From assembly GCA_015064315.1 (NCBI GenBank), contig SVSL01000018.1, forward strand, positions 1 to 32,601: a stretch of DNA of 32,601 bases, written 5' to 3'. Below, one piece after another: positions 24,257-32,149 of the stretch (its first letter is position 1; the number at the start of each line of letters is the position of its first letter). This DNA is from Oscillospiraceae bacterium. Its GTDB lineage: Bacteria; Bacillota; Clostridia; Oscillospirales; CAG-272. The position numbers were made by a program, and so were the translations under genes. The notes beneath the pieces were generated by a model, which saw only the letters and a program-made list of their open reading frames with translations, did not search any database and was not told where the DNA came from.

Positions 24257-24991
24257 ATGAAACTTTCGGTTGGAAGCTACAACATCTACCACGGTGAAAA
24301 CAAGTGGAAGCAGATTGAAAACGATGAGCATATCATCGATTTAAAGGAAACCGCCAAGACCGTTGCGGCTCTTGGTGTAGACCTTTGCGGCCTGAACGAG
24401 GTGCGCAACCAATGGGGCGAGGAAGGGCTTTGCAATCAGGCCGAGGTCATTGCAAGGGAGCTTGGCTGGCATTACTATTTTGCAAAGGCCATCAACATTC
24501 CGGGAGGCGAGTACGGAAACGCGCTGGTATCAAAATACCCCATCCGCTCGGCGTACTGCGTACCCATTGAAACAACGGCTGAGGAGCGCGATCCCACTCT
24601 GCGCTACGAAAACCGCATCCTGCTGGTTGCCGAGGTTGAGGTAAAGGATCGGATTTTAACCGTCACGGTCTGCCATTTCGGTCTGCGTCCGCAGGAAAAA
24701 ACCAAGGCGGTTGCGGTTGTGACAAAGGAAATGGGAAAGATCACAACCCCCGCGGTGTTCATGGGAGATCTGAACATCACCCCCGATACTCCCGAATACG
24801 CCGCGCTGGCAGAGGTCATGACCGATACGCTCCCCGATCCAAAGGGCGAGCATCCCACCTTCTCCCACCAAACGCCAAAGGCAAAAATCGATTATATCTT
24901 CACCAACGGGTTGTGTAAAACCGTTGATGCGAAGATTCCCGCCGTTGGCATTTCGGATCACAGACCCATTGTGGCAACCATCGAATTTTAA
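24257..24991 (+). CDS. Endonuclease/exonuclease/phosphatase family protein
   Basis: A 244-residue protein of the metal-dependent EEP superfamily, whose members cleave phosphodiester or phosphoester bonds in nucleic acids, lipids or inositol phosphates. Typical residues are present: Asn9 (GSYNIYH), Glu48 (GLNEVRN), His140 (TVCHFG), Asp171 and Asn173 (MGDLNITP), Asp212 (AKIDYIF), and Asp234-His235 (SDHRPI). No signal peptide or extra DNA-binding part is visible; the protein is the compact catalytic domain only. GAGGA at 24244-24248 precedes the start. Spacing of 4 and 11 bases to its neighbours suggests an operon with the SGNH esterase and thiN. Substrate not inferable. Confidence 0.88.
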   Translation: MKLSVGSYNIYHGENKWKQIENDEHIIDLKETAKTVAALGVDLCGLNEVRNQWGEEGLCNQAEVIARELGWHYYFAKAINIPGGEYGNALVSKYPIRSAYCVPIETTAEERDPTLRYENRILLVAEVEVKDRILTVTVCHFGLRPQEKTKAVAVVTKEMGKITTPAVFMGDLNITPDTPEYAALAEVMTDTLPDPKGEHPTFSHQTPKAKIDYIFTNGLCKTVDAKIPAVGISDHRPIVATIEF

Positions 24992-25002
24992 GGAATACGA
25001 GT

Positions 25003-25629
25003 ATGAAAGCATTTATCTACACAGGTGGCTCGATTTTTGAAAAAAAGATTTCCGAGCAACCAAAGGAGGATGACCTCGTCATCGCCGCCGACGGCGGTTA
25101 TCATAACGCAAAAAAAATGGGCGTAACGCCGCAGATTCTCCTTGGAGATTTTGATTCTTTGAAAAAAACCGAAAGAATCCCCGAGGAAATCGAGATTCTT
25201 CAGGTTCCCGCCGAGAAGGATGACACCGATACCCAGCTGGCGGTGCAGGTGGCGTTGGAGAAGGGAGCCACCGAGCTGGTTCTCATTGGGGGATTGGACG
25301 GCAGACTCGATCACACCCTTTCCAATCTTGCCATTCTGGAGGAGCTGTACGAAAGGCACATCCGCGCTATCTTTACCAATGGACAAAATCGGGCGCGCTT
25401 TATCCGCAACAGCGGCGTGATCCTTTTGCGTGAGAATTTCCGTTATTTTTCCATCCTTGCCGCCGACCCCGTCATCAAGGGCGTTTCGGTGGACGGATGC
25501 AAGTATCCGTTGAAAAAAGCCAGGCTGAAAAGGACCCGTCAATACGCCGTTTCCAATGAGATCGTTGGAAATTGCGCCCTCATCGAGATCAAAAAGGGCG
25601 GCGCGTGGGTCATTGAAAGCAATGATTGA
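25003..25629 (+). CDS. thiN: Thiamine pyrophosphokinase
   Basis: A 208-residue thiamine pyrophosphokinase, transferring pyrophosphate from ATP to thiamine to give the cofactor TPP in the cytoplasm. Signature motifs: AADGGYHNAKKMG (Asp30), GDFDS at 48-52, DDTDTQLA at 73-80, and GGLDGRLDHTLSN at 97-109, which bind ATP, metal and thiamine. Length is typical of Bacillota TPKs. The start at 25003 has AAGGAA about nine bases before it. It closes the run of closely spaced genes from 22513. No THI-box upstream is apparent. Confidence 0.94.
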   Translation: MKAFIYTGGSIFEKKISEQPKEDDLVIAADGGYHNAKKMGVTPQILLGDFDSLKKTERIPEEIEILQVPAEKDDTDTQLAVQVALEKGATELVLIGGLDGRLDHTLSNLAILEELYERHIRAIFTNGQNRARFIRNSGVILLRENFRYFSILAADPVIKGVSVDGCKYPLKKARLKRTRQYAVSNEIVGNCALIEIKKGGAWVIESND

Positions 25630-25654
25630 TAACGTAAAATATTCCATTTATTAA
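25626..25654 (+). promoter_or_regulatory. Possible promoter of the GH2 gene
   Basis: TTGATA (25626-25631), a 17-bp spacer and TATTAA (25649-25654), overlapping the thiN stop. A transcript from here would pass through the whole E element before the GH2 gene, so it is uncertain. Confidence 0.4.
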
Positions 25655-25659
25655 GACGT

Positions 25660-25811
25660 CCCTCTCACCCGCCTTTCGGCGGGAGCTCTCCCAAAGGGAG
25701 AGCCTTACATAAAAATTCAAAGCGATTTTATCTTTTTGGCTTTGTAAGAATCGTGCGATCAAAAGCCTCTCACTTTGGGAGAGGCGGCACGCCTTGGCGT
25801 GACGGAGAGGG
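25660..25811. repeat. Family E element (152 bp, double-hairpin ends)
   Basis: Begins CCCTCTCACC and ends CGGAGAGGG, which are inverted relative to each other. The left end has hairpins CCCGCC/GGCGGG and GCTCTCCC/GGGAGAGC; the right end has GCCTCTC ... GAGAGGC and CACGCC/GGCGTG. Matching positions at the two ends thus carry different stems. It looks like a MITE with terminal inverted repeats of about 48 bp. The centre encodes nothing visible. Confidence 0.65.
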
Positions 25812-25858
25812 CTTTTTCAAAAAAAAACAAAACTTTCACATAGCGGAGGAACACACCA

Positions 25859-28195
25859 ATGAGAGAAAAGATTCTTTTTAACAGTGATTGGAATTTTCAC
25901 AGGGGGGATATCAAGCAGGACTATCCCCGTATCAAGGCAATGGCGTACCGAAGCGCCAAGACCGAGCGATACCTCATGGGACCCGCTTCCCAAAATTATA
26001 TGATTCCGGGTGTCAGCGTGCTCAAGGGCTCCAAGGCAGAATTCAAGTCCGAATTTTGGGAAAAGATTGATCTTCCTCACGATTATATGGCGGGGGACGA
26101 GCCCGACCAAAGATACAATGAATCCCTCGGCTTTTGCAAATATGAGAACGCTTGGTATCTCAAGCGCTTCACCCTCTCCGAGGATGACCGAAGCAAGCGC
26201 TTGATTCTCCTTTTTGACGGTGTTGCCACTCATGCCACCGTTATGCTCAACGGATGCCTTCTCAAGCACAATTTCTGCGGCTATACACCCTTTGAGGTGG
26301 ACATTACCGACATGGCAAAGTTTGGGGATACCGAGACCAACTTCCTTGCCGTTTACGTCAACACCGACGAGCACGAGGGCTGGTGGTACGAGGGAGCCGG
26401 CATCTATCGCAACGTGTGGCTCATTAAGACCGAAAAGGTCTCCATTGATCTTTGGGGCGTTTATGCCAATCCCGTCAAGGGCGAGGACGGAAATTGGACG
26501 GTTAAAACCGAGGTCACTCTTCGCAACGATACGCAAAACCGCAAGAGCACCCATATTTTGGGGGAGATTCTTGACGCCGAGGGCAACGTGATCGCAACCA
26601 CCGAGGTAGCGGGCATTGTTCCCGACCGTGAAAAACGGACGCTCTCCTATAAATTTGCAATCAATTCTCCCCGTCTCTGGTCTCCCGACGATCCTTATCA
26701 GTATCAAATGCGCACCACGCTTTTCGTAGGCTATAAGGAATTTGATCAAACGGTGGTCAAATTCGGCTTCCGCACCCTGCGCGCCGATAAGAACGAGGGA
26801 CTTTTCATCAACGACAAAAAGTATATCATCAAGGGCGTATGCTGTCACGAGAACTGCGGTCTGACGGGAAAATACGTTCCCGATAACATCCAGCGCTACC
26901 GCGTAAAGCTCCTCAAGGAGATGGGAGCCAACGGCTACCGAACCAGCCATTATCCCCAGTCCGAGGCAATGATGGACGCGCTGGACGAAAACGGCTTTAT
27001 CGTGATGAACGAGACCCGTTGGTTCGAATCCACCGACGAGGGCAAGCAACAGCTGGAAACGCTGATCAAGCGCGACCGCAACCGTCCCGGCGTTATTTTC
27101 TGGTCGCTGGGTAACGAGGAGCCTCACCATTGCACCGAGCAGGGCGTGCGTATTCTGCGCTCGCTGGTGCCTTTTACGCGAAAATTGGATCCCTCCGACC
27201 GTTTCATCATGACCGCCATCACCCATCCTCAGGCGATCTGCTACGATGAGGTAGACGTGGTGGGAACCAACTACCTGTGGAGATTTATTGACGAAATTCA
27301 CGATAAGGCATCCCACAAGCCCTTTGTATCCTCCGAATGCGGCGCCACCGGCACTACCAGAGGCTGGTATTTTGACGATGATCCCGCCCGCGGATTTATC
27401 AAGAGCTACGATCACGATATCAACGCCACCTTCTTAAGCCGTGAGAATACCTGGAAGGCGATCATGAACCGCCCCTGGTTTATGGGTGGCTATCAATGGA
27501 CGGGCTTTGAATATCGCGGCGAGGCAGCATGGCCGCGTCTTTGCTCTCAGAGCGGTGCCATCGACCTCTATCTGCAAAAGAAGGACGCCTTCTATCAAAA
27601 CCAATCCCATTGGCTGGAAACGCCTATGATCCATGCCATTCCCCATTGGAATTTCCGTGGCAGAGAAGGGGAAATCATCGACGTTTGGGCATACACCAAT
27701 CAGAGCTCTGCAGAGCTCTTCCTCAACGGGGAAAGCCAAGGCAGACGCGAGATTGAACAGTGGGGACACGCCGAGTGGAAGGTTCCCTTTGAGGCAGGCG
27801 AATTGAAGGTTGTCGCTTATGACGAAAACGGAAGAATCGTTGCCGAGGATATCAAAAAGACCTCGGGCGCACCTGCGGCTCTGAAGCTGCATCTGGATAC
27901 CCCCGACGTCAAAAAAGGCGACCTTGCCGTGGTAACCTGCTACGTTGTGGACGCCGACGGAAACGAGGTTCCCGACGCATCTCCTACGGTCTCCTTTATG
28001 GGCGGCGGCGCGGCAAAGATTTATTCTACGGGCAGTAGCGTGGCGGATCACAAAACCATCTTCTCGCCCGAGCGCAAAATGCACATGGGCAGAATCACCG
28101 TTGGCGTGAAAATCAAGGACGTAGGCAGCTGCAAGGTCTACGCCACGGCGGACGGACTCATCACAGCCTCTCTCTCTTTTGAGGTCAACGAATAA
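25859..28195 (+). CDS. Glycoside hydrolase family 2 protein (beta-galactosidase/beta-glucuronidase-like)
   Basis: A 778-residue retaining beta-glycosidase. Residues ~1-190 form the sugar-binding jelly-roll domain (NSDWNFHRGD, DLPHDYM, YEGAGIYRNVWL), ~190-305 the immunoglobulin-like domain, and ~306-590 the catalytic TIM barrel. The acid/base is Glu420 in WSLGNEEP and the nucleophile is Glu493 in FVSSECGATG. The C-terminal part (~590-778) carries a DUF4982-like segment (SSAELFLNGESQGR) and a final Ig-like domain, as in many gut GH2 enzymes. No signal peptide is seen, so it should act inside the cell on imported oligosaccharides. GGAGGA at 25844-25849 sets the start. Whether galactoside, glucuronide or mannoside is the substrate is not decidable here. 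Confidence 0.93.
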   Translation: MREKILFNSDWNFHRGDIKQDYPRIKAMAYRSAKTERYLMGPASQNYMIPGVSVLKGSKAEFKSEFWEKIDLPHDYMAGDEPDQRYNESLGFCKYENAWYLKRFTLSEDDRSKRLILLFDGVATHATVMLNGCLLKHNFCGYTPFEVDITDMAKFGDTETNFLAVYVNTDEHEGWWYEGAGIYRNVWLIKTEKVSIDLWGVYANPVKGEDGNWTVKTEVTLRNDTQNRKSTHILGEILDAEGNVIATTEVAGIVPDREKRTLSYKFAINSPRLWSPDDPYQYQMRTTLFVGYKEFDQTVVKFGFRTLRADKNEGLFINDKKYIIKGVCCHENCGLTGKYVPDNIQRYRVKLLKEMGANGYRTSHYPQSEAMMDALDENGFIVMNETRWFESTDEGKQQLETLIKRDRNRPGVIFWSLGNEEPHHCTEQGVRILRSLVPFTRKLDPSDRFIMTAITHPQAICYDEVDVVGTNYLWRFIDEIHDKASHKPFVSSECGATGTTRGWYFDDDPARGFIKSYDHDINATFLSRENTWKAIMNRPWFMGGYQWTGFEYRGEAAWPRLCSQSGAIDLYLQKKDAFYQNQSHWLETPMIHAIPHWNFRGREGEIIDVWAYTNQSSAELFLNGESQGRREIEQWGHAEWKVPFEAGELKVVAYDENGRIVAEDIKKTSGAPAALKLHLDTPDVKKGDLAVVTCYVVDADGNEVPDASPTVSFMGGGAAKIYSTGSSVADHKTIFSPERKMHMGRITVGVKIKDVGSCKVYATADGLITASLSFEVNE

Positions 28196-28251
28196 AAGCT
28201 TTTCAAAAACAGAAAAGCAGAAGAAAAACAGGTAGAAGAAAAAAATAGAAG

Positions 28252-28290
28252 AACGGCGCAGCCTTGAAAAAAAATCGGGGTTGCGCCGTT
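28252..28290 (+). terminator. Probable terminator hairpin after the GH2 gene
   Basis: Stem AACGGCGCA (28252-28260) / TGCGCCGTT (28282-28290), about 56 nt after the stop. The loop is long and A-rich and the T-run is poor (TTTAT counting from the stem end), so efficiency is doubtful. Confidence 0.5.
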
Positions 28291-28370
28291 TATGTCATAT
28301 AATTTCATGGTCGATAACGTCACGATTGCCTTGGCGATTTCAAACAGAATTTTTGAAAAATCTTCGGGAG

Positions 28371-28690
28371 GGGAATTCTCGTTGCGACTCGTGTCACAAG
28401 GAGATTTGCCTGCGGCAAACTCCCGCTCTAACACGCCCCCGGCGTGTTATTCACTACCCTCGCGCCGCTTCGCTACCCCTCCCCTACAAAAGAGGATGAT
28501 GTTATATCAAAATCATCGGTGTGTTATCTTTGATTATTTTTTGCCCGCCCATACGGATTCGATATTTTTTAAAACGGACGACCAATGGTCGCCCCTACGA
28601 TCAAACAAGGAATGCTCGCCGCGCGTTCGGCGTGTTGATGTGTTGAAATATCGGTAGGGGACGGCGCCCTCGACGTCCCGAGAACAATTT
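28371..28690. repeat. Short repeat island between the GH2 gene and the structured RNA
   Basis: Contains a D module (28375-28474) inside a GGGAGGGG/CCCCTCCC hairpin, the C-type palindrome GACCAATGGTC near 28580-28590, and a lone B-end hairpin at 28658-28679 with a stem not seen elsewhere in the window (GGGACG/CGTCCC). No gene is visible from 28196 to 28749. Confidence 0.72.
28375..28474. repeat. Family D module, copy 5 (long form), nested in a third type of host hairpin
   Basis: Extra hairpin GAGATTTGCC-TGC-GGCAAACTC and central hairpin TAACACGCC-CCC-GGCGTGTTA (28429-28449). Compared with TAACATGCC/GGCATGTTA in copies 1 and 3, one base pair is changed on both sides (T-A to C-G). The host arms are GGGAGGGG and CCCCTCCC. 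Confidence 0.78.
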
Positions 28691-28749
28691 TTTTGATCCG
28701 CATCGTCGTGATGAAAGGCGTTTTTCTTTTTAAAAAATAAAAAATTCTC

Positions 28750-28778
28750 TTTACATTTGGCAATCATTATGATATAAT
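28750..28778 (+). promoter_or_regulatory. Strong sigma-A promoter of the structured RNA
   Basis: TTTACA (28750-28755), 17-bp spacer, TATAAT (28773-28778), with TG one base before the -10. The expected start, about seven bases downstream, is G28785, the first base of the RNA's closing helix. Confidence 0.88.
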
Positions 28779-28784
28779 GAAGAT

Positions 28785-28968
28785 GCTCAACAAACTAAAT
28801 ATATGCGGAATAGGTATGTTTTTTATATACCTTTTTTGTCGCGCCTACATATTGAATTTGATAAAAATGCAAATTCCACGTATGTAGGTGTATTTCCGCA
28901 TAAAGTTTGTTGAGCGACAAATCGGAGTTTGCGTTTTTAGTGCGTAGCTTCGGTTGCGCACTTTTTTT
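28785..28968 (+). ncRNA. Structured RNA of unknown family, about 184 nt, with its own promoter and terminator
   Basis: Reading the sequence as RNA gives a compact branched fold. P1 pairs GCTCAACAAACT (28785-28796) with AGTTTGTTGAGC (28904-28915), 12 perfect pairs. After a small asymmetric loop it continues as TATGCGGAA (28802-28810) with TTCCGCATA (28894-28902). Inside are two arms: GGTATG/TATACC (28813-28831) with a U-rich loop, and CGCCTACATA/TATGTAGGTG (28842-28890), whose upper part pairs GAATTTG with CAAATTC. A linker (28916-28938) leads to the terminator. The layout fits either a free small RNA or a leader of the next gene, whose ribosome binding site begins six bases after the terminator T-run. 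I considered 6S RNA, but the internal loop is not placed as in that family. No known riboswitch consensus was recognised. Confidence 0.75.
28939..28968 (+). terminator. Rho-independent terminator with cUUCGg tetraloop
   Basis: AGTGCGTAGC (28939-28948), TTCG loop, GTTGCGCACT (28953-28962), ten pairs including two G-U, then seven T. It ends the structured RNA and precedes the small gene at 28987. Confidence 0.92.
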
Positions 28969-28986
28969 ATTTTTGGAGAAAAACCC

Positions 28987-29394
28987 GTGGAAGAATACAA
29001 TATTTTAGAATTTGATTACAGCAGCGAGGATTTTAAAAAAATGGATCGGGGCGATCTGATCTTGTTTGCCAATCGAAAAACCGATTCTTTAAAGAATTTG
29101 TTTGATCAAGACCCCGTTTTGCGAAAATTAAACCAAGATCAACAAAACCAATTTTTTGACTTTGTTTCCAGACTCCATACCTGCGCCGCGCGGGCAAGAG
29201 GAGAGTTTTCTCTCGCAATTCATCCCGATACTATGGAGGCAAGCATTATGATCATTTCCAAAAATATGGAAATGAGACGTCCATTAAATTCTACCTTCGC
29301 CGCTTCCGCAGATATTTGTCATTACGTTTTTATTGAACCCATTGAGGAAAACGGCTTAAAGTTACTTTTTTATTTCAGATACCATCTCATTTAA
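28987..29394 (+). CDS. Small protein of unknown function
   Basis: A 135-residue soluble protein that I do not recognise. It starts at GTG (MEEYNILEFDYSSEDF) with GGAG at 28974-28977, nine bases upstream; an earlier in-frame start at 28954 lies inside the terminator hairpin and is unlikely. No signal peptide or membrane segment is visible. It is charged at the N-terminus, with alternating strand-like segments at the end (CHYVFIEPIEENGLKLLFYF). Codon use is more AT-rich than in the GH2 gene. It sits six bases beyond the terminator of the structured RNA with no promoter of its own visible, so its expression may depend on read-through. A convergent terminator follows at 29421. Confidence 0.65.
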   Translation: MEEYNILEFDYSSEDFKKMDRGDLILFANRKTDSLKNLFDQDPVLRKLNQDQQNQFFDFVSRLHTCAARARGEFSLAIHPDTMEASIMIISKNMEMRRPLNSTFAASADICHYVFIEPIEENGLKLLFYFRYHLI

Positions 29395-29420
29395 AACTTT
29401 TAAAACAATTTTGATATAAC

Positions 29421-29455
29421 AAAGGCGATCTTGGATTTACCAAGACCGCCTTTTT
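29421..29455. terminator. Terminator between convergent genes
   Basis: AAAGGCG-A-TCTTGG / CCAAGA-C-CGCCTTT stem with one A/C mismatch and a TTTTT run on the plus strand. It ends the small gene and may also serve copA from the other side, though its minus-strand T-run is interrupted. Confidence 0.8.
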
Positions 29456-29476
29456 AAGGTTGCTACGGAATGAAAA

Positions 29477-32050
29477 TTAAAGAATTTCGTATCCCGCTTT
29501 GACAATGGCATCCTTAAGAGCTTCAAGCGTCACTTTATCGGATGCGGTAACAGTGGCTTTCTTTTCATCCAGACTCACGTCAACGCTTTCCACGCCTTTT
29601 ACGGCGGTGAGCGCTTCTTTCACGTGGGCAACGCATCGCATACACATCATGCCTTCTACACCGATTTCATGGGTCACAAGGGCTTTTTCTTTTTTTCCAA
29701 ATAACATTTCAGAGTTTCCTTTCAAATCAATATTTCGCAAACGCAGGGCGTTTAAAACAACACATACCGAGGAAAAGCTCATGGCGGCGGATGCCAGCAT
29801 GGGACTTAATTGCCATCTGAGCAGAGGATAAAACAAGCCTGCCGCTACGGGAATGCAAATGGCGTTGTAGAAAAGTGCCCAAAACAGATTTTGCTTGATG
29901 ACGCGGATCGAGGCACGGCTGAGAAAATAGGCATCAACAACGCCCGAGATGGAATTTCCGGAAAGAACGATATCCGCGCAATCAATGGCGATCTCGCTCC
30001 CCGCGCCCACGGCAATTCCCACGTCGGCGCGCGCCAGAGCGGGAGCATCGTTAATGCCGTCTCCTACCATGGCACAGTATCCTTTTTGCGAAAGCTCACC
30101 GACAATACGCTCTTTATCTTCGGGCAACAGAGACGCGTAAAATCCGTTTGGATTCGTTTTTTCAGCCACAAAGGCGGCGGTGCGCTCGTTATCCCCCGTC
30201 AGCATCAAACAGGTCACGTGAGCGTTTTTCAGCGCGCTTATGGCATCGGGAGCGTCGGGATGAACGGTGTCGGCAATGCCAAGCACACCAACGGGAGCAC
30301 CGTCAAAGGTGACCAGCACAGCTGTTTTTCCTTGCGCTTCCAGCAATTCAAAATCGGAGCGAAGAAGGGAAGGATCCTTTCGGGTGTAAACGTCAGCCGA
30401 AAGACGCGCGGAAAGCACCGTGTTTTTTTCGGCTTCCAAAGCATCGTTTTTTGCATACGTGGTTGAAAATTCATCCCAAAATTCGGGATTTGGCTTGCCC
30501 ACGCGGCATCGGACTTCTTGCACGGTTCCTTCGGCGCCAACACCGACCAAGGATCGAAAATCCTTCACCTCCAAAAAAGAGGAGCAGGCGTCCGTGCATC
30601 TTGTAATCGCAAGCGCCAAGGGATGGGAGGAGAGATTTTCCACCGCCGCCGAGAAGGCGAACACCTTTTCGGCATCAACTCCGTAGGAATAAAGATCGGT
30701 CAGCTTTGGCTTTCCCTCGGTAATAGTTCCCGTCTTATCAAAGACCATATATTGAACCGAGCAGAGCTTTTCCAACGCTTCGGCACTGCAAAAGAGAATT
30801 CCCATCCGCGCGCCGCGCCCCATAGCAACCGTAATGGCGGTAGGTGTGGCAAGTCCAAGGGCGCAAGGGCAAGAAATGACGAGAACGGCCACAGCGGATC
30901 GCAAAGCCATTTCCACGCTGCCCGAAAACAGCATCCAAAGAAGGAAGGTCAAAAGAGAAATTCCCATAACCGTCGGCACAAAAACGCGGCTGACGCGATC
31001 GGCAATGCGGGCAATGGGAGCTTTGGACGCGGCGGCGTCCTCCAACAAACGAATGATGCGAGAAAGAGAGGTGTTTTCCCCCACCTGCTCGGCCCTAACG
31101 GTCAGAGCTCCCGACGTCAGAACGCAAGCTGCGCGAACAGAAGAACCGATCTCCTTTTCCACGGGCATACTTTCTCCCGTAAGCGCCGACTCGTCCACCG
31201 AGCCGCCTCCATCGGTCACAATACCGTCCACGGGGATCATTTCTCCCGCGCGGACAAGGATCAGCTGTCCCACTTGAATTTCCTCTACAGGGATCGATTT
31301 TTGTCCACCGTCCAAAAGAACCGTGGCATATTTCGGCGCAAGCCTTGCAAGGGAATTTACGGCATCCGATGCTTTTGATTTTGCGCGGGATTCCAAAAGC
31401 TTTCCAAGAGAAACAAGGGTCAAAATCATTGCCGCGGATTCAAAATAGAGATCGTGGGTCAAAGAATGAACGGCGTGAGGATCTTCCTTTGCAAAAACAA
31501 ATCCAAGAATCACGAGGCCGTAAATCATCGACGCGCCCGAGCCTACGGCAATGAGCGAATCCATGTTTGGCGACAAATGGATCAGTGCCGAAAATCCGTT
31601 TTTGAAAAATTTGAAATTCAGAACAATCACAGGCAAAGTGATCAAAAGCTGCAAAATCGCCATGAGAACGGGATTTTCCAAAAGCATCCCGGGAATGGGA
31701 AGCCCTATCATATTTCCCATGGAAAGATACATCACGCATAAAGTAAAGAACGCCGAAAGAATCAGTCGTATAACGGCTTTTTTGGCTTCCTTGCGCTCCG
31801 CGCCATCCTCTTTTTGAGCCTCCTTGAGAAGGGTGTAGCCTGCGGCTCTTACCGATGCAAAAAGACGCTCCTCCAAAGCCTCCAGCTCCTGCTTTTCAAG
31901 GTCCCCGGAAAGAAAAACCGAAACCGAATTCGTCAACAGCGAAACGGTAAAAGTATCTCCCTCCTCCAAAACCCTCATAAGAGCACGTTCTACGTGCGCT
32001 ACACAAGCCGCACACGTCATTCCCCGAATGGGATAATTTAATCGGATCAT
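29477..32050 (-). CDS. copA: Copper-exporting P1B-type ATPase with heavy-metal domains at both ends
   Basis: A large inner-membrane ATPase exporting Cu(I). Numbered from the ATG at 32050 (857 residues): N-terminal HMA domain with GMTCAAC (Cys13, Cys16), TGES at 291-294, ion-binding CPC at 394-396 in [13 protein letters not shown], phosphorylated Asp438 in [21 protein letters not shown] in the nucleotide domain, and [20 protein letters not shown]. Transmembrane motifs [11 protein letters not shown] and [13 protein letters not shown] fit the Cu(I) class. A second HMA domain lies at the C-terminus ([12 protein letters not shown]). An ATG at 32062 is also in frame, but AAGGA abuts it, leaving no spacing; for 32050 the spacing is about 12. 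No CopZ or CsoR gene is adjacent. Confidence 0.94.
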   Translation of the reverse strand: MIRLNYPIRGMTCAACVAHVERALMRVLEEGDTFTVSLLTNSVSVFLSGDLEKQELEALEERLFASVRAAGYTLLKEAQKEDGAERKEAKKAVIRLILSAFFTLCVMYLSMGNMIGLPIPGMLLENPVLMAILQLLITLPVIVLNFKFFKNGFSALIHLSPNMDSLIAVGSGASMIYGLVILGFVFAKEDPHAVHSLTHDLYFESAAMILTLVSLGKLLESRAKSKASDAVNSLARLAPKYATVLLDGGQKSIPVEEIQVGQLILVRAGEMIPVDGIVTDGGGSVDESALTGESMPVEKEIGSSVRAACVLTSGALTVRAEQVGENTSLSRIIRLLEDAAASKAPIARIADRVSRVFVPTVMGISLLTFLLWMLFSGSVEMALRSAVAVLVISCPCALGLATPTAITVAMGRGARMGILFCSAEALEKLCSVQYMVFDKTGTITEGKPKLTDLYSYGVDAEKVFAFSAAVENLSSHPLALAITRCTDACSSFLEVKDFRSLVGVGAEGTVQEVRCRVGKPNPEFWDEFSTTYAKNDALEAEKNTVLSARLSADVYTRKDPSLLRSDFELLEAQGKTAVLVTFDGAPVGVLGIADTVHPDAPDAISALKNAHVTCLMLTGDNERTAAFVAEKTNPNGFYASLLPEDKERIVGELSQKGYCAMVGDGINDAPALARADVGIAVGAGSEIAIDCADIVLSGNSISGVVDAYFLSRASIRVIKQNLFWALFYNAICIPVAAGLFYPLLRWQLSPMLASAAMSFSSVCVVLNALRLRNIDLKGNSEMLFGKKEKALVTHEIGVEGMMCMRCVAHVKEALTAVKGVESVDVSLDEKKATVTASDKVTLEALKDAIVKAGYEIL

Positions 32051-32089
32051 TAAAAATTTCATTCCTTAAAAATTATTTTTTACGGTTAT

Positions 32090-32118
32090 ATTATACACTC
32101 GTTTTTCGGTTTTTTCAA
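32090..32118 (-). promoter_or_regulatory. Sigma-A promoter of copA
   Basis: On the minus strand, TTGAAA (32118-32113), 17-bp spacer, TATAAT (32095-32090). The start is expected near 32083, giving a leader of about 33 nt to the ATG at 32050. I see no clear CsoR-type operator. Confidence 0.82.
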
Positions 32119-32149
32119 GACAAAATCAAAAATTTTGAGGAATTTCCGT

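Noticed and set aside
25817..27415. A 532-codon open frame on the minus strand inside the GH2 gene
   Set aside because: Antisense shadow of a well-supported glycosidase; it has no domain of its own and arises from third-position GC bias. The same holds for minus-strand frames at 690-1868, 6336-7580, 10482-11600, 15288-16703 and 20696-21610.
28785..28968. 6S RNA (ssrS) as identity of the structured RNA
   Set aside because: Length and terminator would fit, but 6S needs a large two-sided central bubble in one long hairpin; here one side of the junction has almost no unpaired bases and two arms branch off. Not excluded without a covariance search.
28785..28968. Retron or diversity-generating element for the structured RNA and repeats
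   Set aside because: No reverse transcriptase or template/variable repeat pair is present in the window.
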